Notes: a model not told the origin generated them from the sequence alone. Positions 27,104-35,521 are shown, counted from the first letter of the stretch. The stretch is 64,000 nucleotides of DNA from SIG307 sp964545045 (GCA_964545045.1 CAZJEN010000004.1:55829-119828), one strand, 5' to 3'. A program made the numbers and translations.

Positions 27104-28260
27104 GAAACCCGTTAAATGAGAAAGTACAGGTAATGAAGCCTTCGGGCATTCGTAAGTTTTTTGATATTGTTAGTGAGATGAAGGATGCGATTTCCCTGGG
27201 TGTGGGTGAGCCGGACTTCGAGACTCCGTGGCACATCAGAGAGGAGGCAATTTACTCCTTAGAGAAGGGCAGAACCGTGTATACCTCCAATGCAGGTCTT
27301 AAGGAGCTTAAGGTGGAGGTTTGTAACTATTTGAAGCGTCGTTACGGCTTGGACTATCCGGACAAGGACGTGCTGGTAACCATTGGTGGTAGTGAAGCAA
27401 TCGATGCTGCACTCCGTGCCATGGTAGACCCGGGCGACGAGGTGTTGATTCCGGAGCCGTGCTACGTTTCCTACGTGCCGTGTGTGGCACTGGCAGGCGG
27501 TGTGCCGGTAACCATTGAACTTAAGGCTGAAAACGAGTTCCGTTTGACGAAGCAGGAACTTTTGGATGCCATTACCGATAAGACGAAGATTTTAATTATG
27601 CCGTTCCCGAACAATCCGACGGGTGCCATTATGGAGGAGAAGGATTTACGGGAAATCGCAGAAGTTGTGGTGGAAAAGGATTTATTTGTCATCTCTGACG
27701 AGATTTATTCCGAGTTAACCTACGGAAGAAACCATGTTTCCATCGCTTCCATGCCGGGAATGAAGGAACGTACCATCGTCATTAACGGTTTCTCCAAGTC
27801 TTATGCAATGACCGGCTGGCGTCTTGGTTATGCGGTAGGACCGGAAGTGATTATCAGCCAGATGACGAAGATTCATCAGTTTGCCATTATGTGTGCACCG
27901 ACCACCAGCCAGTATGCGGCTGTAGAGGCATTGAAAAACGGTGATCCGGATGTAGAAATGATGCGTGATGCGTACGATAAGCGTAGAAAGTATTTGGTAA
28001 CAAGACTCCGTGAAATCGGTTTGGAGTGCTTTGAACCGTATGGTGCATTCTATGTGTTCCCGTGCATCAAAGGCTTAGGCATGACTTCCGATGAATTTGC
28101 CACAAAGCTTCTTGAAGAAGAGAAATTGGCAGTGGTACCGGGTACCGCCTTCGGTGATTGCGGCGAGGGCTTCTTGCGTATTTCCTACGCATATTCCATC
28201 GAGCAGTTGAAGGAAGCGTTAAATCGTATGGAGAGCTTTGTGAAGAGACATAAAAAATAG
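27100..28260 (+). CDS. Class I/II pyridoxal-phosphate aminotransferase
   Basis: A 386-residue fold-type I aminotransferase of the aspartate aminotransferase superfamily. Seen: ISLGVGEPDF, NPTGAI, the conserved Asp/Tyr in VISDEIYSEL, the PLP-binding lysine in NGFSKSYAMTGWRLGY and the C-terminal FLRISYA arginine. The substrate cannot be read directly. The T-box (possibly alanine) and Lrp partner make an alanine or related transaminase plausible. Last gene of the operon, followed by a terminator. Confidence 0.9.
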   Translation: MRNPLNEKVQVMKPSGIRKFFDIVSEMKDAISLGVGEPDFETPWHIREEAIYSLEKGRTVYTSNAGLKELKVEVCNYLKRRYGLDYPDKDVLVTIGGSEAIDAALRAMVDPGDEVLIPEPCYVSYVPCVALAGGVPVTIELKAENEFRLTKQELLDAITDKTKILIMPFPNNPTGAIMEEKDLREIAEVVVEKDLFVISDEIYSELTYGRNHVSIASMPGMKERTIVINGFSKSYAMTGWRLGYAVGPEVIISQMTKIHQFAIMCAPTTSQYAAVEALKNGDPDVEMMRDAYDKRRKYLVTRLREIGLECFEPYGAFYVFPCIKGLGMTSDEFATKLLEEEKLAVVPGTAFGDCGEGFLRISYAYSIEQLKEALNRMESFVKRHKK

Positions 28261-28272
28261 TGATTTGATAAT

Positions 28273-28319
28273 AAAAGGAGTTGCCTTGCGAAAGTATAAG
28301 TGGTAACTCCTTTTCCTGT
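28273..28319 (+). terminator. Terminator of the T-box operon
   Basis: AAAAGGAGTTGCC (28273-28285) pairs with GGTAACTCCTTTT (28302-28314), 13 bp with one G-U. Confidence 0.75.
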
Positions 28320-28333
28320 TGGGGGAGGATTGT

Positions 28334-28666
28334 ATGGTACAGTTAAAAGAGGAAAAGTTTTATACACTGCTTCGGTTTTTCTTTTCGGATTTCTTTTGCG
28401 AAGGCTTAGAGAAGGCGGTGGCGGATGAGAAGGAAGAGGTATCGGTGGTGACGTTGTTTCGTGGAATGGAGTTCTTCTTTGACTTAGTGAAGGAACATAG
28501 AATTGCGTTCCCATATGGGTCTATAGAGGAGTATATTACGAAGACATACAGCGATGGGAAAGAGATGTATGAAAAGCTTTTGGAGCGGTATGACCGTGAA
28601 ATTAAAGAGTATCACGGGAAAGAGAAAAGTTTTGAGGAGCTGTTTGGAAGGTTGGAGTTTTTTTAG
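28334..28666 (+). CDS. Hypothetical protein
   Basis: A 110-residue, helical, Glu/Lys/Phe-rich protein (MVQLKEEKFYTLLRFFFSDFF at the start, KEMYEKLLERYDREIKEYHGKEK near the end). No family recognised. GGGGAGG precedes the ATG. It stands alone between a terminator and the hicAB operon. The 323-base gap after it holds a weak CCCCGGT/ATCGGGG hairpin near 28696-28726 and the hicAB promoter. Confidence 0.5.
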   Translation: MVQLKEEKFYTLLRFFFSDFFCEGLEKAVADEKEEVSVVTLFRGMEFFFDLVKEHRIAFPYGSIEEYITKTYSDGKEMYEKLLERYDREIKEYHGKEKSFEELFGRLEFF

Positions 28667-28937
28667 AGGCTGAAAATGAATATGAGAAAGAGGTTCCCCG
28701 GTTTGTGTAGCGATGCCAGATCGGGGCATATTGTTTTGAATGAAACACAAGGACGTTATGTCAATGTATGCCTTGATTTTACAGTGGTTTAGGCGTTATG
28801 AGGAACTTTTTTGTTTGTGAGTTTTCTACAAAATTTCTTTTTGTTTTTCGGTGCATATGCCAAATTGATTTTTGGAAGTGGACGTGTTAATCTTAAAAAG
28901 AAAGATTTAGAGTCTGTAGAACTCTTTAATAAAAATG

Positions 28938-28966
28938 TTGACGAATGCGTATCTTATGCGTATAAT
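28938..28966 (+). promoter_or_regulatory. Consensus promoter of hicAB
   Basis: TTGACG, 17 bases, TATAAT, with the expected start of transcription about 17 bases before the hicA ATG. Confidence 0.85.
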
Positions 28967-28975
28967 ACAATTGTA
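28966..28975 (+). promoter_or_regulatory. Palindromic operator candidate for HicB
   Basis: The perfect palindrome TACAATTGTA touches the -10 box and covers the expected transcription start, where a repressor would block initiation. Antitoxin autorepression is usual for hicAB. Confidence 0.45.
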
Positions 28976-28989
28976 GGGGAGGACAATAA

Positions 28990-29163
28990 ATGAAAACAAA
29001 AGACCTCATTAAGCTTTTGGAGAGAAATGGGTGGATGTTTAAACGTCATGGTGCCAATCATGATATATATGTGAAAGGTACGGAGAGGGAAAGCGTTGTG
29101 AGGCATAAAGAAACGGACGAGGAATCGGCTAGGTCAATTATCAAAAGGCATGGATTGAAATAG
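28990..29163 (+). CDS. hicA: HicA-type mRNA interferase toxin
   Basis: A 57-residue protein: MKTKDLIKLLERNGWMFKRH, then GANHDIYVKG, with RHKETDEESARSIIKRHGLK at the end. This is the HicA double-stranded-RNA-binding-like fold with the catalytic His of the G-x-N-H-D motif (usually G-S-H-H or G-x-N-H) and the C-terminal RHK-(D/N)E-(L/S)A pattern. HicA cleaves mRNA without ribosomes. GGGGAGG is 7 bases before the ATG. It lies 44 bases ahead of hicB in the classical toxin-first order. Confidence 0.9.
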   Translation: MKTKDLIKLLERNGWMFKRHGANHDIYVKGTERESVVRHKETDEESARSIIKRHGLK

Positions 29164-29207
29164 TATGACTATATCTGAATATTATGGCAAGGCGAGGAGG
29201 AAACGGC

Positions 29208-29609
29208 ATGAGAAAAGCTTATCCGATTATTATGACACAAGGGAAAGAGCATATGATTGTTTATGTTCCGGATTTCAATATTAATACGCAGGGGAAGGAT
29301 ATTCCTGATGCGATTGAGATGGCAAGAGATGCAATCGGTCTTATAGGAATTGATATGGAAGATGAGGGAGAAGAATTGCCGGAAGCATCTGTATTTGCCG
29401 AGGTTCAGAAAGATGCTTCGGAAGGTGCCATTGTCTCATTGGTGGATGTTGATTTTACGGAATATCGAAGAAAGAACGACTTACGAACCGTAAAGAAGAA
29501 TTGTACAATTCCGTCATGGCTCAGCTTTGAGGCGGAGCGGGCAGGTATAAATTTTTCTGCTGTTTTGCAGGCGGCATTGAAGAAAGAATTGCAGATTGTA
29601 AGACGTTAA
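29208..29609 (+). CDS. hicB: HicB-type antitoxin
   Basis: A 133-residue protein. The N-terminal half is the partial RNase-H-like HicB domain (YPIIMTQGKEHMIVYVPDF, with the AIEMARDAIGLIGIDMEDEGEELPEAS segment). The C-terminal helix-rich end (IPSWLSFEAERAGINFSAVLQAALKKEL) is a ribbon-helix-helix-like DNA-binding tail. It should neutralise HicA and repress the operon. The ATG at 29208 follows GAGGAGG; an upstream in-frame codon at 29184 is less likely. The CARF nuclease gene starts 25 bases after its stop with no promoter or terminator in between. Confidence 0.9.
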   Translation: MRKAYPIIMTQGKEHMIVYVPDFNINTQGKDIPDAIEMARDAIGLIGIDMEDEGEELPEASVFAEVQKDASEGAIVSLVDVDFTEYRRKNDLRTVKKNCTIPSWLSFEAERAGINFSAVLQAALKKELQIVRR

Positions 29610-29634
29610 AAGAACAAAAGATAGGAGGATATCC

Positions 29635-30825
29635 ATGGTTGTTAATTTTGAATTTCTCGGAATGGAATCGGTGGAAAACGTGATTACCTGTATGCACTAT
29701 AAGGTGGATAAGGTAGTGTATTTCGGTTACCCGGAAATGGTGAATGCGAAGAAAGCAAGAACCGAGAAGTTCCTGCGGAAACGCTGTAAGGTGAAAGAAG
29801 TGGTATTTCACTCTTTGCCGCGCGGCGGTCTGCAGGAGATGCTTCATATCATGCGGCAGGCCATTGAAACGGAAAAAGCCCGCGGAAACGAAATGTATTT
29901 TGATATTACCGGCGGTGAAAATTTGATTTTAGTGGCGTTCGGAATGTTGGCAGGAGAGTACGATACGCCGATGCATCAGTTCAATGTGAGAGAAAATAAG
30001 GTGATTGAACTGGACGAGGGTTCGAAGAGAAGAATCAGTCGGGATGTACCGGAACAGAACATCGTTTTTACCCTGGATAGCTTTATTGAGCTTAAGGGCG
30101 GTGTGGTAAATCACTCTCTTCATAAGGACGTAAAGGCAATCAAGAATAAGGACTTTTCCATGGATGTGGATAAAATCTGGCAGGTAGCGAAGCGTCATTG
30201 GGACAACTGGAATCAGTTTTCGAATTTCCTTGGAAAGAACATGGTGGAGGATTACAGCCTGCAGGTGGATGTGCCTATGAGCGAGGTGCATAAGGCGTTG
30301 AATGCGCCGTATTCCGGTCTTCGAAAGATGTCGGAACTGAATCGGATTGTGGATGACTTTAAACAAGTAGGTATTTTGAAAGATGTGGATCATAAAGGAG
30401 ATCGTTACCGTTTTACCTTTAAAAATGAGACGGTAAAGAGCTGTCTGATGGACGGCGGCAGTATTTTGGAGCTGTACACTTATAAGAAGGAGAAGGAACG
30501 CAGTACCGATTGCCGCGTGGGAGTGCATTTGGATTGGGACGGCGTGGTACAGTCCAAGGGAATGGATGTACTGAATGAAATCGATGTATTGACCATTTCC
30601 GGCAATGTGCCGACCTTTATCTCCTGTAAGGGTGGAAAGCTGGGGTCTCATCAGACGTTGCATGCATTGTATGAGCTGGAAACCGTCACGAGACGTTTCG
30701 GCGGAAAGTATGCAAAGAAGGTACTGGTTACCGCAAGACCGTTAGGACGAACGTACATGGAACGTGCGGAGGAGTTGCGAATCGAAGTGCGGTGTGAAGT
30801 GGAGCAGGAGAAAAGAGGAAAATAA
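29635..30825 (+). CDS. CARF-DUF1887 nuclease (Card1/Can2-type)
   Basis: A 396-residue protein. Residues ~1-125 are a CARF-like Rossmann domain with the ligand-loop motif DITGGEN (90-96), followed by a winged-helix-like middle part (~205-270). Residues ~275-390 form a PD-(D/E)xK nuclease domain with E279 (ILELY), D317 (NEIDVLTISG) and SCK (330-332). DUF1887 proteins such as Card1 and Can2 are activated by cyclic tetra-adenylate in type III CRISPR immunity and cleave single-stranded nucleic acid. Here no CRISPR repeats or cas genes are visible, and the gene shares an apparent operon with hicAB. GGAGG precedes the ATG. Confidence 0.85.
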   Translation: MVVNFEFLGMESVENVITCMHYKVDKVVYFGYPEMVNAKKARTEKFLRKRCKVKEVVFHSLPRGGLQEMLHIMRQAIETEKARGNEMYFDITGGENLILVAFGMLAGEYDTPMHQFNVRENKVIELDEGSKRRISRDVPEQNIVFTLDSFIELKGGVVNHSLHKDVKAIKNKDFSMDVDKIWQVAKRHWDNWNQFSNFLGKNMVEDYSLQVDVPMSEVHKALNAPYSGLRKMSELNRIVDDFKQVGILKDVDHKGDRYRFTFKNETVKSCLMDGGSILELYTYKKEKERSTDCRVGVHLDWDGVVQSKGMDVLNEIDVLTISGNVPTFISCKGGKLGSHQTLHALYELETVTRRFGGKYAKKVLVTARPLGRTYMERAEELRIEVRCEVEQEKRGK

Positions 30826-30849
30826 AGAACAACGAAACAGATAAGATAC

Positions 30850-30891
30850 GAGGAGGCGTGATTCATAGGAAGTCACGTCTCCTCTTTTTTT
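30850..30891 (+). terminator. Terminator of the hicAB-CARF operon
   Basis: GAGGAGGCGTGA (30850-30861) pairs with TCACGTCTCCTC (30873-30884), then seven Ts. Confidence 0.9.
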
Positions 30892-30930
30892 GCATACTCT
30901 ACCAATAGAGCCTGATATGTGAGGTGCAAC

Positions 30931-32730
30931 ATGGCAGTTTGCAGGGAAGCGGTAATTTCCGATGATTACAAAGGATTCGGGCTTCCGAATCGCGGAAGTG
31001 ACGAAGAAGTAGCCGGGCTTCTTCGGGCGGATTGTGTGCGAAGGGTATCGGACAATTTGGTCTTTGCCTATTTTTATGATCCGGAACCGGAATTGGGAGG
31101 AAGAGAGTTTCCCTTTGGGATTATGCAAAAGTGCTATGGGCTGTTGTCAGAGGAGGAGCTGGCGGCGTCCGGGGTATTGCAGCTAAGGGAAGGACCGTTG
31201 ACCAATTTTCGTGGAAGAGGGGTGCTCCTTGGATTTGTGGACACAGGAATTGATTTTGCGGAGGAAGTGTTTCGGAATGCGGACGGAAGTACGAGGCTGG
31301 TGGGATTGTGGGACCAGACGCTGGAGGGTGACCGGGACGAGGCGACGGTGCCGGAGCCGACAGAGGATTGTCAGAACGGAGCAGGGCAAATCTATGGTAT
31401 GACCGACCGGACTACTGCCGACTTTGCCTTTTACGGCAGAGAATTTACCGAAGAAGAAATCAACCTTGCCCTGCAGTCGGAGAATCCTTATGAAGTGATT
31501 CCTTCCCGGGATGAGAACGGTCACGGCAGTGCTTTGGTGCGGGCGGCAGCAGCGAGTGAAGCGCGGGGCGGAAGTTTTCCTTTTCGCGATGCCGGAGTTC
31601 CGGCGCAGGAGAAAACTACAGACGAGCCCTACGGCGGTGTGGCTCCTCTTGCCTCCATCGCTGTGGTCAAACTAAAACAGGCAAAGCTTTATCTCCGGGA
31701 TTTCTGGCAAATCCCGGACAATGCTTTTTGCGCGGCGGAGGAGGATATTATTTACGGAGTGGAATGGCTGCTATCGGTAGCGGAGCGAGAGAATATGCCT
31801 TTGGTGCTTTGTATTGCTCTCGGCAGTAATCAAGGGAATCACACTGGGCAGACGGTGCTTTCCCGGTATCTGGACGATGTGGCAAGATATCCCGGTGTTT
31901 GTGTCTGTGTCGCGGCGGGGAACGAAGGCGGCACCGGACATCACTTTTTCGGAAGAGTACAGGGTGACGGGTATGAAGAAGTAGAGATTAACGTGGCGGA
32001 GGGAGAAGAAGGATTCAGTACGGAGCTTTGGGCGGTGGACCCGGATTTGTTTACGGTGGAAATTATTTCTCCTGCGGGAGAGGTGATTCCCCGGATTCAG
32101 GGACGACCTACCTTTAACCGGCAGTACCGGTTGTATTTCGAAGGGGGAACCGTTTGGATTCAGTCGAACCTGTACGATCAGTCCGTGGGAACCCAAGGAA
32201 TATGGATTCGCTTCGCCGAACCGGCAGCGGGTGTGTGGAGAATCCGCGTGTATGCGGAAGGAGAGTTTTCCAAGACCTTTCATATGTGGCTTCCGGTGCG
32301 CACGTTTTTGCGGGAGGAGACCGCCTTTTTGCGTCCGGATCCGTATGTACAGATTTGTGACCCGGGAGCGGCAAGAGAGGTGCTGACCTTTACGGCCTAT
32401 GATGTGATTAGCGGGAGTTTGTATCAGGGGGCATCTTACGGATATACGGCAGACAACAGAATAAAGCCGGACCTGGCGGCACCGAAAGGAGAACTCCTTT
32501 ACGAGGGAACCGGCATGGCCACGGCGTTCGGAGCCGGATGCGCGGCACTGTTGTTCGAGGCGGCCGCGAGACAGGAAAACTATGTGATTTTAGATACGCT
32601 TGTCATAAAACGATTGTTTACCGCCTCCGCCGAACGGGACGGACGAGATTATCCGAACCGGGAATGGGGCTACGGGAAACTGGATGTGTATGGCGCGGTT
32701 ACCCGTGCGCCGGGACGCGTCCTGTCATAA
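30931..32730 (+). CDS. Subtilisin-like (S8) protein of the Csp type, catalytic Ser replaced
   Basis: A 599-residue cytosolic-type S8 protein without a signal peptide. Catalytic Asp104 (GFVDTGIDF) and His198 (DENGHGSALV) are present, and an oxyanion-type AAGNEGG is kept, but the nucleophile motif GTSMA reads GTGMATAFGAG, with Gly528 (GGC codon) at the Ser position. A ~150-residue beta-rich insertion separates the AAGNEGG and GTGMA motifs, as in the jelly roll of clostridial Csp germination proteases. From memory, Clostridioides difficile CspC also has Gly at the Ser position. It is therefore probably a pseudoprotease in spore germination. The ATG at 30931 follows TGAGG by 6 bases; a GTG at 30919 is less likely. 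Confidence 0.78.
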   Translation: MAVCREAVISDDYKGFGLPNRGSDEEVAGLLRADCVRRVSDNLVFAYFYDPEPELGGREFPFGIMQKCYGLLSEEELAASGVLQLREGPLTNFRGRGVLLGFVDTGIDFAEEVFRNADGSTRLVGLWDQTLEGDRDEATVPEPTEDCQNGAGQIYGMTDRTTADFAFYGREFTEEEINLALQSENPYEVIPSRDENGHGSALVRAAAASEARGGSFPFRDAGVPAQEKTTDEPYGGVAPLASIAVVKLKQAKLYLRDFWQIPDNAFCAAEEDIIYGVEWLLSVAERENMPLVLCIALGSNQGNHTGQTVLSRYLDDVARYPGVCVCVAAGNEGGTGHHFFGRVQGDGYEEVEINVAEGEEGFSTELWAVDPDLFTVEIISPAGEVIPRIQGRPTFNRQYRLYFEGGTVWIQSNLYDQSVGTQGIWIRFAEPAAGVWRIRVYAEGEFSKTFHMWLPVRTFLREETAFLRPDPYVQICDPGAAREVLTFTAYDVISGSLYQGASYGYTADNRIKPDLAAPKGELLYEGTGMATAFGAGCAALLFEAAARQENYVILDTLVIKRLFTASAERDGRDYPNREWGYGKLDVYGAVTRAPGRVLS

Positions 32731-32778
32731 AGGAAAGGCAAGCACCCTTCCTTTGACAGAACTATGAGGGGGAATATG

Positions 32779-33039
32779 TTAAGAAAGAAAATCCTCTACT
32801 ACATCACGAAAATGACAAGGGGATACCTGAGCGTGATTTAAACGTTCCAAAAGGCGATTCATTTTTTCGATGCGGGTGGTAATGCCGTGAATGCAATCCA
32901 CCTTTTCGAAACCGCTGTAATCATGGCGATACACCTCGATGCCGTAGGCGAGGTAAGACAGATTGTCCTCGGTATTTAAGATATGGGTAAAAGAACGATA
33001 TTCATAAGTTACGGCATCCAATGCGTATGCTAAAGACAT
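32779..33039 (-). CDS. Hypothetical helical protein
   Basis: An 86-residue protein (MSLAYALDAVTYEYRSFTHI at the start, EKMNRLLERLNHAQVSPCHF near the end). No family recognised. A strong AGGAGGATG site precedes the ATG, which supports translation. Upstream, a TATAAT on the minus strand (33078-33073) could be its -10. It lies downstream of, and in the same direction as, the response regulator gene. Confidence 0.55.
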   Translation of the reverse strand: MSLAYALDAVTYEYRSFTHILNTEDNLSYLAYGIEVYRHDYSGFEKVDCIHGITTRIEKMNRLLERLNHAQVSPCHFRDVVEDFLS

Positions 33040-33095
33040 GGCAGCATCCTCCTGTAAGTGGTTTATGCTGCTATTATATGACAGAGTTCTAACAA

Positions 33096-33896
33096 TTATT
33101 GGACAAATTTATTTTTTTTATGCATTAAGGTGGCAACCGTAGGTTCGGCCCAGCTGTAATCCACCATATATTCGTCGTTGAACTCCTGTATGGCGGAAAC
33201 ATCACCCTCTAAGAAACGGTAATAATCACAATCCAGCATTGCCGGATTGATGGCATTCTGGTTTCGGTTACAAACAAGCAAAGACTCAATCCCCGCCTGC
33301 TTCAGAGTTTTCTTTAAATCCCGTAAAACTACATGGAAATAGGCTTTTACGGACTCGTCATAGCGTTCTTCCCAAAGGGAATCGATAATCTGCTCTGCGG
33401 TTACGGCACCGCCTCGGCGGTCCACAAAAAAGGCCAGTAGCTCCTTGCACTTTTGACGTGGAAATTTCAGCAATGTATTGTTGACAAAAATATCGAAATG
33501 GCCGAAGGTACGTACCTTGATTTGTATCTTTTTTTCGGAACAGAGCAGTTTGGCCCGCTCTACCGCTTCATAAATGTCGGAGAAGCTGTAAGGTTTGGTG
33601 ATATAAGACACGGCTCGTCTGCGAAAAGCGGACAGGGCAAATTGTTCACTGGCGGTGGCAAAGAAAATCAGCATGTCCGGATTGGTTTCGTACAACCGGT
33701 CTGCCAAGGTAATGCCGTCCTGTACCGGCATGATAATATCCAATATGGCGGCATCTACCGGGGTCTTTTTTGCAAAAAGAAAAGCTTCTTCGGCATCAGA
33801 AAAGCTCCCGGCCACCGTAATGTCCGGAATCATGGTGCAAAATCTGGTAATCAGCCGTAAAGAAGCGAAATCATCGTCAACTAAAATAATGTTCAT
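33096..33896 (-). CDS. Orphan response regulator with SARP-like winged-helix output
   Basis: A 266-residue protein. Residues 1-120 are a receiver domain with the acidic pair DDD near residue 7, the phosphoacceptor Asp in AILDIIMP and the conserved Lys in YITKPYS. Residues ~125-225 (KVRTFGHFDIFVNNTLLKFPRQKCKELLAFFVDRRGGAVTAEQIIDSLW) are an OmpR/SARP-like DNA-binding domain. No histidine kinase is adjacent. A near-consensus promoter lies 48 bases upstream. Confidence 0.83.
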   Translation of the reverse strand: MNIILVDDDFASLRLITRFCTMIPDITVAGSFSDAEEAFLFAKKTPVDAAILDIIMPVQDGITLADRLYETNPDMLIFFATASEQFALSAFRRRAVSYITKPYSFSDIYEAVERAKLLCSEKKIQIKVRTFGHFDIFVNNTLLKFPRQKCKELLAFFVDRRGGAVTAEQIIDSLWEERYDESVKAYFHVVLRDLKKTLKQAGIESLLVCNRNQNAINPAMLDCDYYRFLEGDVSAIQEFNDEYMVDYSWAEPTVATLMHKKNKFVQ

Positions 33897-33943
33897 ATGT
33901 TCTCCAAAAGGGGATTTAAGCTTGCTAAATTGTTCCAGTATTA

Positions 33944-33972
33944 AGAATAAAGAGAAAACAGAAAAATGTCAA
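33944..33972 (-). promoter_or_regulatory. Promoter of the response regulator
   Basis: Minus strand TTGACA (33972-33967), 17 bases, TATTCT (33949-33944). Confidence 0.7.
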
Positions 33973-34036
33973 TACCATTTTATGTAAAAATTTTGCTTTG
34001 ATAGAGTGGTAACGTAGTGTTTCTGCGAATTCCCAC

Positions 34037-34065
34037 TTGCTTTTTAGGGAAAAGGGGGCTACAAT
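34037..34065 (+). promoter_or_regulatory. Promoter of the zinc-ribbon gene and hisC
   Basis: TTGCTT, 17 bases, TACAAT, 30 bases before the GTG start. Confidence 0.55.
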
Positions 34066-34094
34066 AGAAGCCATATTAAGGAAGGAGGGATTCT

Positions 34095-34367
34095 GTGTCA
34101 CTGAAGAAAACCCTTTGGAAGCTGTTGCCGAAAAAGCAGATTCAAATCGGTAGGACCAGCCATGAGCTGGAAGGAATACCGGAAGAGTATTTTGAGACAA
34201 CAGAGCAGATCTACGTGGCGGCCAAGCAGACCGCGGATTGTGAACATCCGGTGCTTGTCAGGGAAATCCCGCCGACCAGAATACGGTGTTCCACTTGTTA
34301 CGAAACAACTCTTGCGGGACTGGATTATTGCGATAAATGCGGTGCTGCGCTGAAAAATAAAGAATAA
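34095..34367 (+). CDS. Small zinc-ribbon protein
   Basis: A 90-residue protein starting with GTG, with GGAGG 6 bases upstream. The C-terminus has two CxxC knuckles (CSTCYETTLAGLDYCDKCG), so it probably binds one zinc. The N-terminal part is basic and helical. No named family. The hisC gene begins 15 bases later, so they are likely co-transcribed. Confidence 0.65.
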   Translation: MSLKKTLWKLLPKKQIQIGRTSHELEGIPEEYFETTEQIYVAAKQTADCEHPVLVREIPPTRIRCSTCYETTLAGLDYCDKCGAALKNKE

Positions 34368-34382
34368 GCGAGGAGAATGAGG

Positions 34383-35441
34383 ATGAAGAGCTGGGAAAAG
34401 AACTTGAGAGAGATTACCCCGTATGTACCGGGCGAGCAGCCGGATTTTCCGGATATGATTAAATTAAATACTAACGAAAACCCGTATCCGCCGGCGCCGG
34501 GGGTGGCAAAGTTATTAAAGGAAATGGATGCGAATAAGCTGACTTTGTATCCGAATCCGAGTGCAAAGCTTTTGGTGGATGAGCTGTCCAAGCAGTACAG
34601 TATTGCACCGGAGCGTATTTTTGTAGGTGTAGGTTCCGATGATGTTCTGGGTATGATTTTTATGACCTGTTTTTGTTCGGACAAGCCGATTTTGTTCCCG
34701 GACATTACCTATTCCTTCTACGATGTGTGGGCGGATCTGTTCCGTATACCGTACAAGAGAATGCCGCTTGATGATAATTTCTGTATTAAGAAGGAAGACT
34801 ATCTGGGCGAGAACGGCGGTATTGTCATTGCCAATCCGAATGCGCCGACTTCCATTGCGGTCGGTTTGGATGTTATCGAAGACGTTGTAAAGAACAACCG
34901 GGATTCCATCGTGGTGGTGGATGAGGCTTATATTGATTTTGGCGGAGAGTCGGCATTTCCGTTGCTTGAGAAGTATGAGAATTTGCTGGTGGTACAGACT
35001 TTTTCCAAGTCCCGTTCCATGGCGGGCATGCGTATCGGATATGCCTTCGGCAGCGAGCGCGTGATTTCTGCCATCTATGCGGTGCGTAACTCCTACAACT
35101 CCTATACTATGAACTATCCGTCTATTATGTGCGGTGCGGAAGCTTTAAAGGATGTCGCATATTTTAAGGAATGTACGGCAAAAGTAATCGCAACGAGAGA
35201 GCGGATGAAAAAGGAACTTGCGGAACTGGGCTTTTCTTTCCCGGATTCCAAAACCAACTTCCTTTTTGCAACCCATGAGAGTGTTCCGGCAGTGGAGTTG
35301 TTTACGATGTTAAGGGATAAGCACATTTTTGTACGTTATTTCAAGACACCGCGTATCGATAATTATTTGCGAATTACCATCGGTACGGATGCCCAGATGG
35401 ATCGCTTGATTGAAGTGCTGAAAGAGTACTTGGGAAAGTAA
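34383..35441 (+). CDS. hisC: Histidinol-phosphate aminotransferase
   Basis: A 352-residue fold-type I aminotransferase of the HisC family: IKLNTNENPYPP near the N-terminus, VGVGSDDVL, VVDEAYIDFGGES, the PLP lysine in TFSKSRSMAGMRIGYA and the C-terminal YLRITIGT. It converts imidazole acetol phosphate to histidinol phosphate, and some family members also act on aromatic acids. No other his genes are near. AGGAG is 1 base from the ATG at 34377 and 7 from the ATG at 34383, so the latter is used. Confidence 0.9.
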   Translation: MKSWEKNLREITPYVPGEQPDFPDMIKLNTNENPYPPAPGVAKLLKEMDANKLTLYPNPSAKLLVDELSKQYSIAPERIFVGVGSDDVLGMIFMTCFCSDKPILFPDITYSFYDVWADLFRIPYKRMPLDDNFCIKKEDYLGENGGIVIANPNAPTSIAVGLDVIEDVVKNNRDSIVVVDEAYIDFGGESAFPLLEKYENLLVVQTFSKSRSMAGMRIGYAFGSERVISAIYAVRNSYNSYTMNYPSIMCGAEALKDVAYFKECTAKVIATRERMKKELAELGFSFPDSKTNFLFATHESVPAVELFTMLRDKHIFVRYFKTPRIDNYLRITIGTDAQMDRLIEVLKEYLGK

Positions 35442-35521
35442 GGGTACGATGAAGATGTCCGGTATGACCGGAAAGAAGCGAAAAGTACGAGCTTGATTCG
35501 GTACGGAAGGCGGTGCGTCGG

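Noticed and set aside
28678..28794. A 38-residue frame (MNMRKRFPGLCSDARSGHIV..)
   Set aside because: Weak ribosome site, no recognisable features, and it covers a hairpin in an otherwise gene-free gap.
28811..28993. A 60-residue frame starting with TTG upstream of hicA
   Set aside because: It contains the consensus hicAB promoter (28938-28966), has no ribosome site, and a coding role would conflict with the regulatory region.
29635..30825. Possible CRISPR locus around the CARF-DUF1887 gene
   Set aside because: No direct-repeat array and no cas genes were found on either side or anywhere in the window.
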